A DNA stretch of 64,000 bases from Streptomyces verrucosisporus. Its GTDB lineage: Bacteria > Actinomycetota > Actinomycetes > Streptomycetales > Streptomycetaceae. Positions within the stretch are counted from its first letter, which is position 1. The number at the start of each line of letters is the position of its first letter. The DNA lies in contig NZ_JADEYH010000024.1 of assembly GCF_017114865.1 (NCBI RefSeq), forward strand, positions 1 through 64,000, given 5' to 3'. The notes under the pieces were generated by a model. It was given only the letters and a program-made list of their open reading frames with translations. It did no database searches and was not told the DNA's origin. Both the position numbers and the translations under genes were made by a program. Positions 42,015 to 50,681 of this stretch are shown in pieces.

Positions 42015-42144
42015 CCGGTGTCCTCACGGGCGGTCCCACGGGCGGTATCGCAGAATTCCTCACGGTGCACGGCGGGCCGTACTCGCTCCGTCGAAGGCTC
42101 GTAACGGTCTCTCACCGTCTCTAAATTCCGTTTATCGTTCCGGC

Positions 42145-43050
42145 ATGTTCGATTCGCGGCACATCAGGACCTTCCACGAGGTGGTCCGCACCGGTTCGTA
42201 CTCGGCGGCGGCCCGATCCCTGGGGTACACACAGCCCGCGATCACCCAGCAGATGAAGGCGCTGGAGCGGACCGTGGGCACTCCGCTCTTCCTGCGGGCC
42301 GGCCGGCGGATGCGGCTCACCGAGGCAGGCGAGGCCCTGTCCCGGCACGCCGGCGTGATCCTGGACAGCATGGAGGCCGCCCAGCGGCAGATGACGGCGC
42401 TGACCAGGCTGCGTGCGGGGCGGGTGCGGGTGTGCGCGTTCCCCAGCGCCGGGGCCACCCTGGTGCCGGAGGCGCTGGCGCGGCTGGCCGCCGACCATCC
42501 CGGGGTGCGCGTCGAACTCCAGGAGAGCGAGCCGCCGGAGTCGCTGGAGCGCGTGGTGCGCGGTGAGTGCGACATAACCCTGGCCTTCACCTACCCCGGG
42601 CTGCGCGAGCAGGTGCCCGGGGAACTGGTGGAGATACCGCTGCTGGAGGACCAGCTCACCGTACTGCTGCCCGCCGGGCATCCGATGACGCGGCGGCGGG
42701 CGGTACGGCTGGCGGAGCTGGCGGACGAACGGTGGATCGCCGGGTGCCTGCGCTGCCGCACCAACTTCCTGCACGAGTGCGCCGAACTGGGCTTCGCCCC
42801 CGACATCGTCTTCACCACCGACGACAACCTGGTGGTGCAGAGCCTGGTCGCCGAAGGGCTGGGCATCGCCATGATGCCTGGGCTGGTGCTGTCCTTCCTG
42901 GTCCACCGGAAGGTCACCGGACGCGCGCTGGACCCTGCCGCCCGGCGGCAGGTGTCGGCGTACGTGCTCCGCGAGCATCTGCGGATACCGGCCACCGCGC
43001 TCGTGCTCCAGGAGCTGCGGGCCGTGGCCGCGAACCGCACCGGCTGCTGA
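42145..43050 (+). CDS. LysR-family transcriptional regulator
   Basis: The 301-residue product has the N-terminal winged HTH (RHIRTFHEVVRTGSYSAAAR, LGYTQPAITQQMKALERTVG) and a two-lobed periplasmic-binding-like effector domain. An unusual CLRCRTNFLHEC Cys cluster lies in the effector region, suggesting a thiol- or sulfur-responsive ligand. The next two genes, cysteine dioxygenase and a YeiH-type exporter, fit a sulfur-overload response. An AT-rich promoter (TAAATTCCGTTTATCG) precedes it. Confidence 0.9.
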   Translation: MFDSRHIRTFHEVVRTGSYSAAARSLGYTQPAITQQMKALERTVGTPLFLRAGRRMRLTEAGEALSRHAGVILDSMEAAQRQMTALTRLRAGRVRVCAFPSAGATLVPEALARLAADHPGVRVELQESEPPESLERVVRGECDITLAFTYPGLREQVPGELVEIPLLEDQLTVLLPAGHPMTRRRAVRLAELADERWIAGCLRCRTNFLHECAELGFAPDIVFTTDDNLVVQSLVAEGLGIAMMPGLVLSFLVHRKVTGRALDPAARRQVSAYVLREHLRIPATALVLQELRAVAANRTGC

Positions 43051-43151
43051 GGCCTGCCGCCGGGCGGCCACCCCTCCGCCCCAGAGCCCGTCCCCCCCGC
43101 TCTTCCATAAGAAGAATTTTGGGAACCTCGAAGAAACCCTCGTTGGACGTG

Positions 43152-43784
43152 ATGGGAGATCGGCGCAACGCTGCGGACATGGCCGCTTCGCTCTCCTCCA
43201 CGACACACACCGCCGCCCGGTCGGCCGCTTCTGCCTCCGGCCCGCGGACGACCGACCGCCTCGCCGCCCTCGTCGCGGACATCCGCGCGGCCGTGGGGCG
43301 GGGCCTGCCGCCGGACCCGACCGCGTACCTGGTCGGCGAGAAGCTGGCGCCCCACCTGGGCGCCCCCGGGCTGCTCACCCCCGGACAGTGCGAGGGCGAC
43401 CCCGAGCGCTACCGCCAGCACCTGCTGCACGCCGAGGCCGACGGCAGTTTCTCGGTCGTGGCCCTCGTCTGGCTGCCGGGCCAGCGCACCTCCGTGCACG
43501 ACCACGTCTCCTGGTGCGTCACCGGTGTCCACCAGGGCGAGGAGCACGAGCGCCGCTACCGGCTGCTGCCCGCCGACCCCCCGGGCGGCCGGGCACGGCT
43601 GGTCGCCACCGAGGACGTGGTGAACCCGCAGGGCTCGGTGTGCGGTTTCGCGCCCCCCGGCGACATCCACCGGGTCTGGAACGGCGGCTCGGACAAGGCC
43701 GTGTCCATCCACGTCTACGGAGCCGACATCTCCCGGCTGGGCAGCAGCGTCCGCCGGGTCTACGACCTCCCCGCCGACCGCTGA
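43152..43784 (+). CDS. Cysteine dioxygenase (type I, cupin)
   Basis: The ~210-residue product has the CDO cupin core: GQRTSVHDHVSWCVTGVHQGEE provides two iron ligands (His-x-His) and the nearby Cys, and FAPPGDIHRVWNGG provides the third His. It oxidises cysteine to cysteinesulfinate. ATG 43152 was taken; ATG 43179 is also possible and neither has a strong RBS. The stop overlaps the start of the exporter gene (TGATG), so the pair is co-translated. Confidence 0.9.
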   Translation: MGDRRNAADMAASLSSTTHTAARSAASASGPRTTDRLAALVADIRAAVGRGLPPDPTAYLVGEKLAPHLGAPGLLTPGQCEGDPERYRQHLLHAEADGSFSVVALVWLPGQRTSVHDHVSWCVTGVHQGEEHERRYRLLPADPPGGRARLVATEDVVNPQGSVCGFAPPGDIHRVWNGGSDKAVSIHVYGADISRLGSSVRRVYDLPADR

Positions 43785-44905
43785 TGGCGCTGCTCGGGCA
43801 GCGTCCGCGGCGGCACACCGGCGAGCACGGCGACGGTCACGGCAACGGCGAGCGCCCCGCGGCGCGTCCGGCCGGGCCGAACTCCCCGCACCGGAACGCG
43901 CCGGGCCCGCTGCCCGGTCTCGCCCTCGCCGCGGGCGGCACGGCGCTGGCCTGGGCCGTGCACCGGCTGCTGCCGGGCGTGCCGATGCTGACCGCGGCGG
44001 TCGTGCTGGGTGTCGTCGCCGCCCACCTGCCGGGGACGGGCCGGTTCGCCTCCGGCGCCGGCCGCCCCGGGCTCTCCCTGGCCGGGAAGCGGCTGATGCG
44101 CGCCGGTGTGGTGCTGCTGGGTCTGGAACTGAGCCTGGGCGACGTACTGGGGCTGGGCTGGGCCACCGTCGGCATGGTGCTGGCGGTGGTGGTCTCGACC
44201 TTCTCCGGCACCCTGTGGCTGGGCCGCCGGCTCGGCCTGCGCGGGGACCAGCCGCTGCTGGTCGCCACCGGCTACTCGATCTGCGGGGCCTCCGCGATCG
44301 GCGCGGTCGGCGAGGCGCGCGGCAGCGACGAGCGGGACACGGCCGCCTCCGTCGCCCTGGTGACCCTGTGCGGCACGCTGGCCATCGTCGTCCTGCCGCT
44401 GCTGCACCACCCCCTAGGCCTGGACAACGCCCAGTTCGGGCGCTGGGTCGGCGCCGGGGTGCACGACGTGGGCCAGGTGGTGGCGGCCGCCCAGACCGCG
44501 GGCGAGGCGGCGCTGGGCGAGGCGGTGCTGGTGAAGCTGATGCGGGTGCTGCTGCTGGCTCCGCTGGTCGCGGCGGTGGCCGTCTCGGCGGTCCGGCGCG
44601 GCCGGGACGGCCGGGCATCCGGTGACGGGGCGCCCGGCGGCAGGCGGCCCGCGCTGGTTCCGCTGTTCGTGGCCGGGTTCCTGGCGGCGGTGGCCGTACG
44701 CACCACCGGAGCCGTCCCGGCCGGTGCGCTGGAGGCCGCCGCGGCGGTCCGGGAATTCGTCCTCGCCGCCGCGCTCGTCGGTCTGGGCAGCGCCGTCCAC
44801 CTGCCCACCCTGGCGCGCACCGGCGTGCGGCTGGCCGTGCTCGGGGCCTGCTCGTGGGTGGTCGTCGCCGGGGTCTCCTACGCGGGCGTACTGCTCACCG
44901 CCTGA
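43784..44905 (+). CDS. YeiH-family putative sulfate/anion exporter
   Basis: The 373-residue membrane protein has a disordered N-terminal region and then about ten helices. Conserved YeiH segments are RAGVVLLGLELSLGDVLGLG, VATGYSICGASAIGAVGE and GRWVGAGVHDVGQVVAAAQT. YeiH proteins are proposed to export sulfate formed in sulfur-amino-acid catabolism, agreeing with its coupling to cysteine dioxygenase. Confidence 0.9.
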   Translation: MALLGQRPRRHTGEHGDGHGNGERPAARPAGPNSPHRNAPGPLPGLALAAGGTALAWAVHRLLPGVPMLTAAVVLGVVAAHLPGTGRFASGAGRPGLSLAGKRLMRAGVVLLGLELSLGDVLGLGWATVGMVLAVVVSTFSGTLWLGRRLGLRGDQPLLVATGYSICGASAIGAVGEARGSDERDTAASVALVTLCGTLAIVVLPLLHHPLGLDNAQFGRWVGAGVHDVGQVVAAAQTAGEAALGEAVLVKLMRVLLLAPLVAAVAVSAVRRGRDGRASGDGAPGGRRPALVPLFVAGFLAAVAVRTTGAVPAGALEAAAAVREFVLAAALVGLGSAVHLPTLARTGVRLAVLGACSWVVVAGVSYAGVLLTA

Positions 44906-44923
44906 CGGCCGCGGGCGTCCGTT

Positions 44924-44967
44924 CGCCTTCCCCGGCGCCCATGAAGGGGCGGCCGCCGGGGAAGGCG
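44924..44967 (+). terminator. Terminator after the YeiH gene
   Basis: A perfect 14-bp stem (CGCCTTCCCCGGCG with 44954-44967) and a 16-base loop, 19 bases beyond the stop at 44905. The next gene starts 36 bases later. Confidence 0.7.
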
Positions 44968-45002
44968 GGCCATAACGGACATCCCGACAAGGAGAGCACG
45001 AG

Positions 45003-45494
45003 ATGGCCAGCATCGAACCGAACCCCGTGAACCCGGTCAGCGACGCCTGGAACACGGTGGCCGGCTACTCCTCCTACGAGGAGGCCCAGAGCGCCGTTGA
45101 CCGCCTCTCCGACGAGAGGTTCCCCGTGGAGCACATCGATATCGTCGGCTCCGACCTGCGCCTGGTCGAGCATGTCACCGGGCGGATGACCAAGGGCCGG
45201 GCGGCGGCCATGGGGGCCGCCAGCGGTGCCTGGTTCGGCCTCTTCATCGGTCTGCTGGTGGGGCTGTTCACCACCGGCGGGGCCTGGCTCGGGCTGATCC
45301 TCGGAGGCATCCTCATCGGTGCGCTGTGGGGGGCGGCCTTCGGGTTCGTCGGCCACGCCGCGACCGGTGGGAGGCGCGACTTCTCCTCCACCCGCTCCCT
45401 GGCCGCCGCCCGCTACGACGTCATCGTGCGCGGCGGCCACGCCGACCGGGCGCGGGGCATCCTCCAGCGCGAGGGGCTGTCCGGCACGGCGTGA
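45003..45494 (+). CDS. General stress protein 17M-like membrane protein
   Basis: The 163-residue product has an N-terminal soluble domain, VAGYSSYEEAQSAVDRLSDE and VEHIDIVGSDLRLVEHVTGR, of YflT/GSP17M type. A Gly-zipper membrane hairpin follows (GASGAWFGLFIGLLVGLFT and WLGLILGGILIGALWGAAFG), and then a beta domain (YDVIVRGGHADRARGIL). AAGGAGAG precedes the ATG. Such proteins are common in actinobacteria and probably stress-related. Confidence 0.85.
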   Translation: MASIEPNPVNPVSDAWNTVAGYSSYEEAQSAVDRLSDERFPVEHIDIVGSDLRLVEHVTGRMTKGRAAAMGAASGAWFGLFIGLLVGLFTTGGAWLGLILGGILIGALWGAAFGFVGHAATGGRRDFSSTRSLAAARYDVIVRGGHADRARGILQREGLSGTA

Positions 45495-45580
45495 CCGCGC
45501 CGCGGCCGCGGTGCGCGACGGCGGCGCGGCGGTCGTCGAACCGGTGGCGCCGGCCGCCCCGGGGCGTGGAGGGTACGGGG

Positions 45581-46009
45581 ATGCAGACCTTTGTCTTCCG
45601 CTGCCGTTCGTGCCGCGCCGAGGTGACCACCCCCGTCCGCGAGGTCCCGCTCCCGCACGGCGCCAAGGCTCCGTGCGACATGTCCCGGGGCCAGGTGTGC
45701 CCGCCCCGGCTGCCGCCGGGCGCCTTCGCCGTCGAACGCTTCGAGGAGGCGGGGCGCGGCGCCCGCAGGCCGCGCCCCGCCCCCGTCCTCAACCCCGGTG
45801 ACCTGCGGGGAACCCGGCACACCGACGATCCGGCCAGGCTCAACGGCTGCTGCGGACTCGACGGGACGGACGGCCCCAATCTGCTGTGCGCCCGGTGCGG
45901 GGCGGAACTGGCGACGGAGAGCTCCGACTGCTGGACCTGGCAGCAGACGGTACTGCTGCCGGAGGCCGTCGAGCGCGTCACCCTCCCCGGACGCAGGAGC
46001 GGACGGTAG
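45581..46009 (+). CDS. Zinc-ribbon hypothetical protein
   Basis: The 142-residue product begins MQTFVFRCRSCRAEVTTPV, a zinc-finger-like CxxC, and later has CCGLDG ... NLLCARCGAEL and DCWTWQQTVL. The multiple Cys pairs suggest one or two structural zinc sites. No known function is recognised. It starts 86 bases after the stress-protein gene on the same strand and converges with the YidC-like gene. Confidence 0.7.
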   Translation: MQTFVFRCRSCRAEVTTPVREVPLPHGAKAPCDMSRGQVCPPRLPPGAFAVERFEEAGRGARRPRPAPVLNPGDLRGTRHTDDPARLNGCCGLDGTDGPNLLCARCGAELATESSDCWTWQQTVLLPEAVERVTLPGRRSGR

Positions 46010-46070
46010 GCCGCCGAGCGGTGGAACGGGGTTTCCGGGAGGGGCGCGGCACCGGGGTGCCGCGCCCGGG

Positions 46071-46793
46071 TCATCTCCCGCCCCCGGCCTCGCTCCCGGT
46101 CTTGCGTTCGCGGTGCAGCAGTGCCCGCTCCGCCGCCGTCCACGCCGTGGTCGTGGCCAGGTGGATCCCGGCGGCCAGCGGGACGAACGCGGCGGTCACC
46201 AGAGTGCCGAAGGAGAGCAGCGGCAGGACCCTCGCCAGGCCCGGTGCACCGGGCAGCTCCGCCCGGCGCGCCGCCGCGCGCGCCCGTCGGCAGGTCCAGG
46301 CCGCCACGGCGGCGATCGCCGCGAACAGGCCGAGGTACACCAGCCCCTGCGGGCCGAACACCCCGCCGTCCGCGAGCGCGTCGGCGTAGACGCCGCCCAG
46401 TGGGGCCGCTCCCAGCCGGTCCTCCAGCAGCCCGTTGGGTTCGCCGGCCACCCGCTCCGCCGTGAACAGCCGGTACATCACGAAGAAGACGGGCAGTTGC
46501 ACCAGCATGGGCAGGCAGCCCGCCGTCGGCGAGACCCCCTCACGGGTGTGCAGTTCCAGCAGGGCGCGTCGCAGCCGCTCGGGGTCGGCGGCGTGTCGCT
46601 TTCCCAGCTCGGCGGTCTGCGGGGCGAGGCGGGCGCGGGCCTTCTCCGCCCGCGCCCCGGCGCGGGCCAGGGGGTGGAGCAGGGCGCGTACGCACACGGT
46701 GGCCACCACGATCGCGGCGGCGGTCGCGAAGTCGGCGAAGAGTGGTTCGAGCGCGCCGGCCAGCAGCGCGAGGGGATGGACGATGACGGACAT
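46071..46793 (-). CDS. YidC/Oxa1-family membrane insertase paralogue
   Basis: The 240-residue product has the YidC core of five helices without the long periplasmic domain or signal peptide: AAIVVATVCVRALLHPLA, an RLRRALLELHTREGVSPTAGCLPMLVQLPVFF segment, VYLGLFAAIAAVAAW and LLSFGTLVTAAFVPLAAG. The conserved Arg of helix 1 and the PxxxQLP motif are present. It is a second, shorter YidC distinct from the main chromosomal one. It acts in membrane protein insertion. It lies downstream of the DUF6412 gene. Confidence 0.85.
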   Translation of the reverse strand: MSVIVHPLALLAGALEPLFADFATAAAIVVATVCVRALLHPLARAGARAEKARARLAPQTAELGKRHAADPERLRRALLELHTREGVSPTAGCLPMLVQLPVFFVMYRLFTAERVAGEPNGLLEDRLGAAPLGGVYADALADGGVFGPQGLVYLGLFAAIAAVAAWTCRRARAAARRAELPGAPGLARVLPLLSFGTLVTAAFVPLAAGIHLATTTAWTAAERALLHRERKTGSEAGGGR

Positions 46794-46898
46794 GGCTGAG
46801 CCCTCCCGGGGCCTCGTCGTGCCGGACTGATCGGATGTCGGCGTGACGAGCCGTGCGGGCGCGGCCCCGGCGGGGGATCCGCCGGGGTTCTCCCGCGC

Positions 46899-47276
46899 CT
46901 ATCCGGCCGTCGGGAGGGGACGGCCGGGCGCCCGGGGCCGCGGGCGGCCCGAGGCGTCGGGGTCGCGCTGCGGCAGGAAGGCGGTACGGCGCTCCCGGTC
47001 GCGCAGGGCGGTGCGGATGCGCGCGGGCGGCGCGGGCCGGGCGCGGCACGCGGCCAGGAGGGCGGCCACGGCGAGCGCCGTGCTCGCGGCGGCGGTGGCG
47101 GCGAGGGCGGCGACGGCCTCCGCCAGACCGCCGCCGTGGGCGGGCTGAAGGCCCGTCAGGAGCATCAGCAGCGCCGTCAGCGCCGGTGGGACCAGGAGGG
47201 CGAGCGGCCGGAGGGCGGTGCGGCGCAGCACCGCACGGGGGGCGCGCACCCGGTCCGAGCGCCTGTCGTACGACAC
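46899..47276 (-). CDS. DUF6412-type small membrane protein
   Basis: The 125-residue product has a basic N-terminus and two membrane helices (PLALLVPPALTALLMLLTG and STALAVAALLAACRA), followed by a basic Arg-rich tail. It resembles the DUF6412 family, usually found beside a YidC paralogue in Streptomyces. The YidC-like gene starts 105 bases downstream on the same strand, suggesting an operon or a functional pair in membrane insertion. Confidence 0.75.
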   Translation of the reverse strand: MSYDRRSDRVRAPRAVLRRTALRPLALLVPPALTALLMLLTGLQPAHGGGLAEAVAALAATAAASTALAVAALLAACRARPAPPARIRTALRDRERRTAFLPQRDPDASGRPRPRAPGRPLPTAG

Positions 47277-47337
47277 CTGCGCCCCCTCCCGCGGTTCGCT
47301 CCCCTGCGGCCCCGTCTGCCCGTGGCCGCCCTCGATG

Positions 47338-47952
47338 CTAGCCCAGACGCCCGGAAGCGGTCCCGGGTTTCCATGAGGGCTCCCTGCCGCTGAGGCCGAC
47401 GGCGCGGTCCAGCAGCGGGGAGCCGTCGGGGACCTCCACGACGGGGCCGAACACGCCCGCCCTCTCCGCCTCCTCCGTGGACTGTGACAGCAGGTCGACC
47501 GAGACCCGCAGGCTCGCCTCGTCGCAGTCGTAATCCTGGCCGGTGGCGCGGGCGATGTCCCAGCCGTGGATGAGGAGTTCGTTCAGGGCGACTCGCCCGG
47601 CCACCGCGGCCGGCAGTGTGACGCCGCCCGCCTGGGTGGTCCCCTCCCACGCCGCTGGTTCCCGCCATGCCCCGACGAGTCCGTCCAGGGCGCGGGGTAC
47701 GGCGTCGCGCCAGTCGGAGGGCAGCAGCGCGGCCGAGGGCCGGGAGGCGGAGGGGTCGGTCCGGGTGGCGGGCCCCAGGTCCTTGCGGGCGGCGTCCCGG
47801 AAGGCGACGCTCAGGCCGAGCACATGGTGGATCAGGTCGCCGACGGTGCTCTCCTCGCACGGGGTCGGCGCAAAGAGCCGCTCGTCGTCGACGCTCTCCA
47901 GCACCAGGGCCATGCGCCGGGCCGGGGGCTCCAGATCGGGCATCGCGGTCAT
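47338..47952 (-). CDS. Maleylpyruvate-isomerase/DinB-like protein (TIGR03086-type)
   Basis: The 204-residue product begins near MTAMPDLEPPARRMALVLES and has the helical-bundle pattern CEESTVGDLIHHVLGLSVAF (His ligand), then NELLIHGWDIARATGQDYDCDEA (two more metal ligands, His and Asp). This is typical of the mycothiol-dependent maleylpyruvate isomerase / DinB superfamily. A GGAAGG precedes ATG 47952. The substrate is unknown; many members use mycothiol. Confidence 0.82.
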   Translation of the reverse strand: MTAMPDLEPPARRMALVLESVDDERLFAPTPCEESTVGDLIHHVLGLSVAFRDAARKDLGPATRTDPSASRPSAALLPSDWRDAVPRALDGLVGAWREPAAWEGTTQAGGVTLPAAVAGRVALNELLIHGWDIARATGQDYDCDEASLRVSVDLLSQSTEEAERAGVFGPVVEVPDGSPLLDRAVGLSGREPSWKPGTASGRLG

Positions 47953-48280
47953 CTCGCGTTCCTTCCTCTCCCGGGTGCGCCGGTTCGCGCGGCGCCGTAC
48001 GGGCGCGCGTATGTGGAGACCGGCGCGGTGCGGGGAACTCATCGCCGCCGCGGCGGGTGGCGCAGGTCTCCCCGGCCCGGGGCATGACCGCCGCCGCCAC
48101 GGGTAGCCGCCCGCTGGTCCGCGGCCGCGCCGCGGCTGGACGCGCACCGCGGCGGGTGTGCCCGGATCGCGGGCGCGGCGGCGGGCGCGCGACCGGCACG
48201 TGAAACGATCTGGGGCGCGGCGAACGGCCGCACCACGGGTCGCTCACGGCACCCGTGACACGAGAGAGAGGATCCGCACC

Positions 48281-48451
48281 ATGGCGACCACCGCGACCCG
48301 GACCGAGCACCCGCCGATCTACGAGGGTCTGCTGGAGGAACTCGGGGACGTACCCACCGAGACACGCGAGGCGGCCGAGCGAATACTGCGCGAGACCCGT
48401 GAGGTCCTGGACTGGAGAGAGCCGGGCGAGGCGCAGCACCGGCCCGAGTGA
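48281..48451 (+). CDS. Small acidic hypothetical protein (56 aa)
   Basis: The product starts MATTATRTEHPPIYEGLLEELG and is largely helical and acidic (ETREAAERILRETREVLDW). GAGAGAGGAT precedes the ATG. It is a small soluble protein of unknown function, of a type seen repeatedly in Streptomyces genomes. No operon partner is obvious. Confidence 0.6.
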   Translation: MATTATRTEHPPIYEGLLEELGDVPTETREAAERILRETREVLDWREPGEAQHRPE

Positions 48452-48510
48452 CCCCGGCCCGCCCGGACCGCTCCCGGGGAACGGAGCCCGGGGAGCGCCG
48501 GGCACTGTCG

Positions 48511-48876
48511 TCAGGCGGTGGCCGGGAGTGGCACCAGGAAGAACTCCCGGCCGTCACGCCCGATCACCCGCACCGGGTTGGAGGGCAGTGCGTCGAAGAC
48601 GGCCGCCGCCACGGTCTCCGGTGCGTCCTCGGCGGTGATCGGCGGCCCGAGGGCCGCCCGGATCGCCTTCCGGGAGGCGGGCGAGGGGGACTTGCGCCCG
48701 GCGGCCTCGGCGCACTCGTCGATCTGCTCGTCGCTCAGGCCGGGCCCGTGTCCCCTGCGGCGCGCCTCGGCGGCCACCACGGTGGCCAGGGCGGCGCGGT
48801 TGTGGTCGCGGCAGACGTCCCCAGGGGTCCCCGCGGGCTGGAAGTGGCGGGCGGTTCCGATCGAGATCGAGGACAA
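48511..48876 (-). CDS. Hypothetical protein, probable TTG start (121 aa)
   Basis: The frame is open well upstream, but TTG 48876 has a perfect GGAGG six bases before it. It begins just before the first plausible domain (ISIGTARHFQPAGTPGDVCR, then HNRAALATVVAAEARRRGHG, and ETVAAAVFDALPSNPVRVIGRDGREFFLVP). No family is recognised. ATG 49137, without an RBS, would make 209 residues and run through a strong hairpin at 49030-49066. Confidence 0.6.
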   Translation of the reverse strand: MSSISIGTARHFQPAGTPGDVCRDHNRAALATVVAAEARRRGHGPGLSDEQIDECAEAAGRKSPSPASRKAIRAALGPPITAEDAPETVAAAVFDALPSNPVRVIGRDGREFFLVPLPATA

Positions 48877-49029
48877 CGCGGCCTCCGTGCAGAGCTTGGG
48901 TCCGTGCGGGGGTGGAGGAGGACCGGGCGGGGCTCCCGCTCCGGAACGTCCGGGGCGTCCGGGGCGTCCTCCATGGTACGGGCGCGTTCCGGCGGCTCCC
49001 GGTTCCCGAGCGCCCGCCTGAGGAGGGAG

Positions 49030-49066
49030 GGCCCCGGTCGAGACGGGGGAGAACTCGACCGGGGCC
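49030..49066. other. Strong hairpin in a divergent spacer
   Basis: A perfect 13-bp GC stem (GGCCCCGGTCGAG with 49054-49066) and an 11-base loop lie in the 379-bp region between two genes that point away from each other, so it is not the terminator of any annotated gene. The rest of 48877-49255 shows no clear gene. Confidence 0.55.
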
Positions 49067-49255
49067 GGCCGGGAGGCGGGTGCCCGGAGGGCGGCGCCCG
49101 GGGCAAGAGGCGCTCTCGCGTCCGACGGCACCCGCATCTGGTTCAACCGTAAACCACTCTGGGATGTTCCCGCGCACCGGTACCCGCTCCCATGCCCGAG
49201 CGGACTTTTCCCGGCGTTCCCGGGTGGCCGGGCGACGGCTGGGTAGCGGGACACC

Positions 49256-50626
49256 ATGAGGACAAACCGCCCCATCTCCCACATACTCCGGGGGCGGCGG
49301 GCGACTCTGCTCTGGGCCGTCCTGCTCGCCCTCGCCACCGCCCTCCTCACCCCCGCGGGCGCCGCCCGGGCGGCCACCGACCTCGACGAGGTCGCCGCCG
49401 CGCTGCGGGACGACCCGGTCTACGTCGATCCGGCCGCCTCCGACAAGCTCTCCGAGTCCGAGGCCGACCGCCTCACCGAGCAGATCCGGGCCGGCGACGT
49501 CCCCGTCTACATCGCCGTCCTGCCCGACGACCCCTCCTACGGCGGCGACGCCGTCTTCGACCGGCTGCGCTCGGAGGTGGGACGCCCCGGCGTGTACGCC
49601 GTCGCGCTGGGCTCGCAGTTCGGCGCGGCCTCGGACGCGGGCGTGCTGGCCGGTTCGACGGCCGGCGAGCTGGCCCAGCGCAACCTGCGGGAGCACACCG
49701 GCGAGCCGGACCGGATCCTCGGCGGCTTCGTCACCGACGTGCGGTCGGCCGCGCGCGCCGACGGCGGTACGGGCGGTTACGGCGACCGGGACACCACCGG
49801 CGGTACCGGCGGCGCCGGCGTCCTGGTGGGATTCCTGGCCGTGCTGGCGGTGCTCGCGCTCGGCGGCCTGTTCCTGACGCGGCGCTCGCGCAAGCGGCGG
49901 CAGGAGGAGGAGCGCGCCGAACTGGAGCAGGTGCGGGCGGCGGTCCAGGAGGACATCACCTCCTACGGCGAGGCCCTGGACCGGCTCGACTTCTCCCCCT
50001 CCGCCCCCGGTGTCACCCCGGAGATGCTCGACGACTACCGGCGGGCCCTGGATGCGTACGAGAAGGCCAAGGACGCCTCGGACGCCGCCCGCCGCCCCGG
50101 TGACGTACGGGCGGTGTCCGAGGCCCTGGAGGACGGCCGGTTCGCCCTGGCGGTGCTGGACGCCCGGCAGGAGGGCCGGGATCTGCCCCAGCGGCGGCCG
50201 CCGTGCTTCTTCGACCCCCGGCACGGGCCGTCGGTGCGCGATGTGGAGTGGGCGCCCCCGGACGGCTCGCCCCGCGAGGTGCCGGTCTGCGCGGCCGATG
50301 CCGCCCGGCTCGACGACGGCCTGGACCCGGCGGTGCGGACCGTGCCGACGGCGACCGGTGAGCGGGTGCCCTACTGGGACGCGGGCCCGGCCTACGGTCC
50401 GTGGATGGGCGGCTACTACGGCGGCTACGGCTCGATGCTGCTGCCGGGCCTGCTCTTCGGAACGGTCCTGGGCAGCAGCATGGGCGGCTGGGGCTACGGC
50501 TACGGGCCCGGCTGGGGTTACGGCGGCGAGAACGGCGGGGACTTCGGCGGCGGAGACGGAGGCGGCTTCGGTGGAGGCTTCGGAGGCGGGGGCTTCGGGG
50601 GCGGCTTCGGCGGGGGCGACTTCTGA
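49256..50626 (+). CDS. Gly-rich-tailed exported membrane protein
   Basis: The 456-residue product has a signal peptide (LWAVLLALATALLTPAGAARA). An extracytoplasmic domain follows with PVYVDPAASDKLSESEADRL, related to TPM-like or DUF6676-type domains. Then come a membrane helix (GVLVGFLAVLAVLALGGLFL), a coiled-coil-like segment rich in Glu, and a long Gly/Phe/Tyr-rich tail with a possible membrane hairpin (SMLLPGLLFGTVLGSS). No enzymatic motif is seen. Confidence 0.75.
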   Translation: MRTNRPISHILRGRRATLLWAVLLALATALLTPAGAARAATDLDEVAAALRDDPVYVDPAASDKLSESEADRLTEQIRAGDVPVYIAVLPDDPSYGGDAVFDRLRSEVGRPGVYAVALGSQFGAASDAGVLAGSTAGELAQRNLREHTGEPDRILGGFVTDVRSAARADGGTGGYGDRDTTGGTGGAGVLVGFLAVLAVLALGGLFLTRRSRKRRQEEERAELEQVRAAVQEDITSYGEALDRLDFSPSAPGVTPEMLDDYRRALDAYEKAKDASDAARRPGDVRAVSEALEDGRFALAVLDARQEGRDLPQRRPPCFFDPRHGPSVRDVEWAPPDGSPREVPVCAADAARLDDGLDPAVRTVPTATGERVPYWDAGPAYGPWMGGYYGGYGSMLLPGLLFGTVLGSSMGGWGYGYGPGWGYGGENGGDFGGGDGGGFGGGFGGGGFGGGFGGGDF

Positions 50627-50681
50627 GCCCCTCCCCCACCCCGCTGCCGGGCGGGCCCGGGAAGCCGGGCCCGCCCGGTTC

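Noticed and set aside
43784..44905. Alternative upstream starts making the YeiH protein longer (from 43388)
   Set aside because: The longer frame overlaps cysteine dioxygenase in another frame; TGATG coupling supports 43784.
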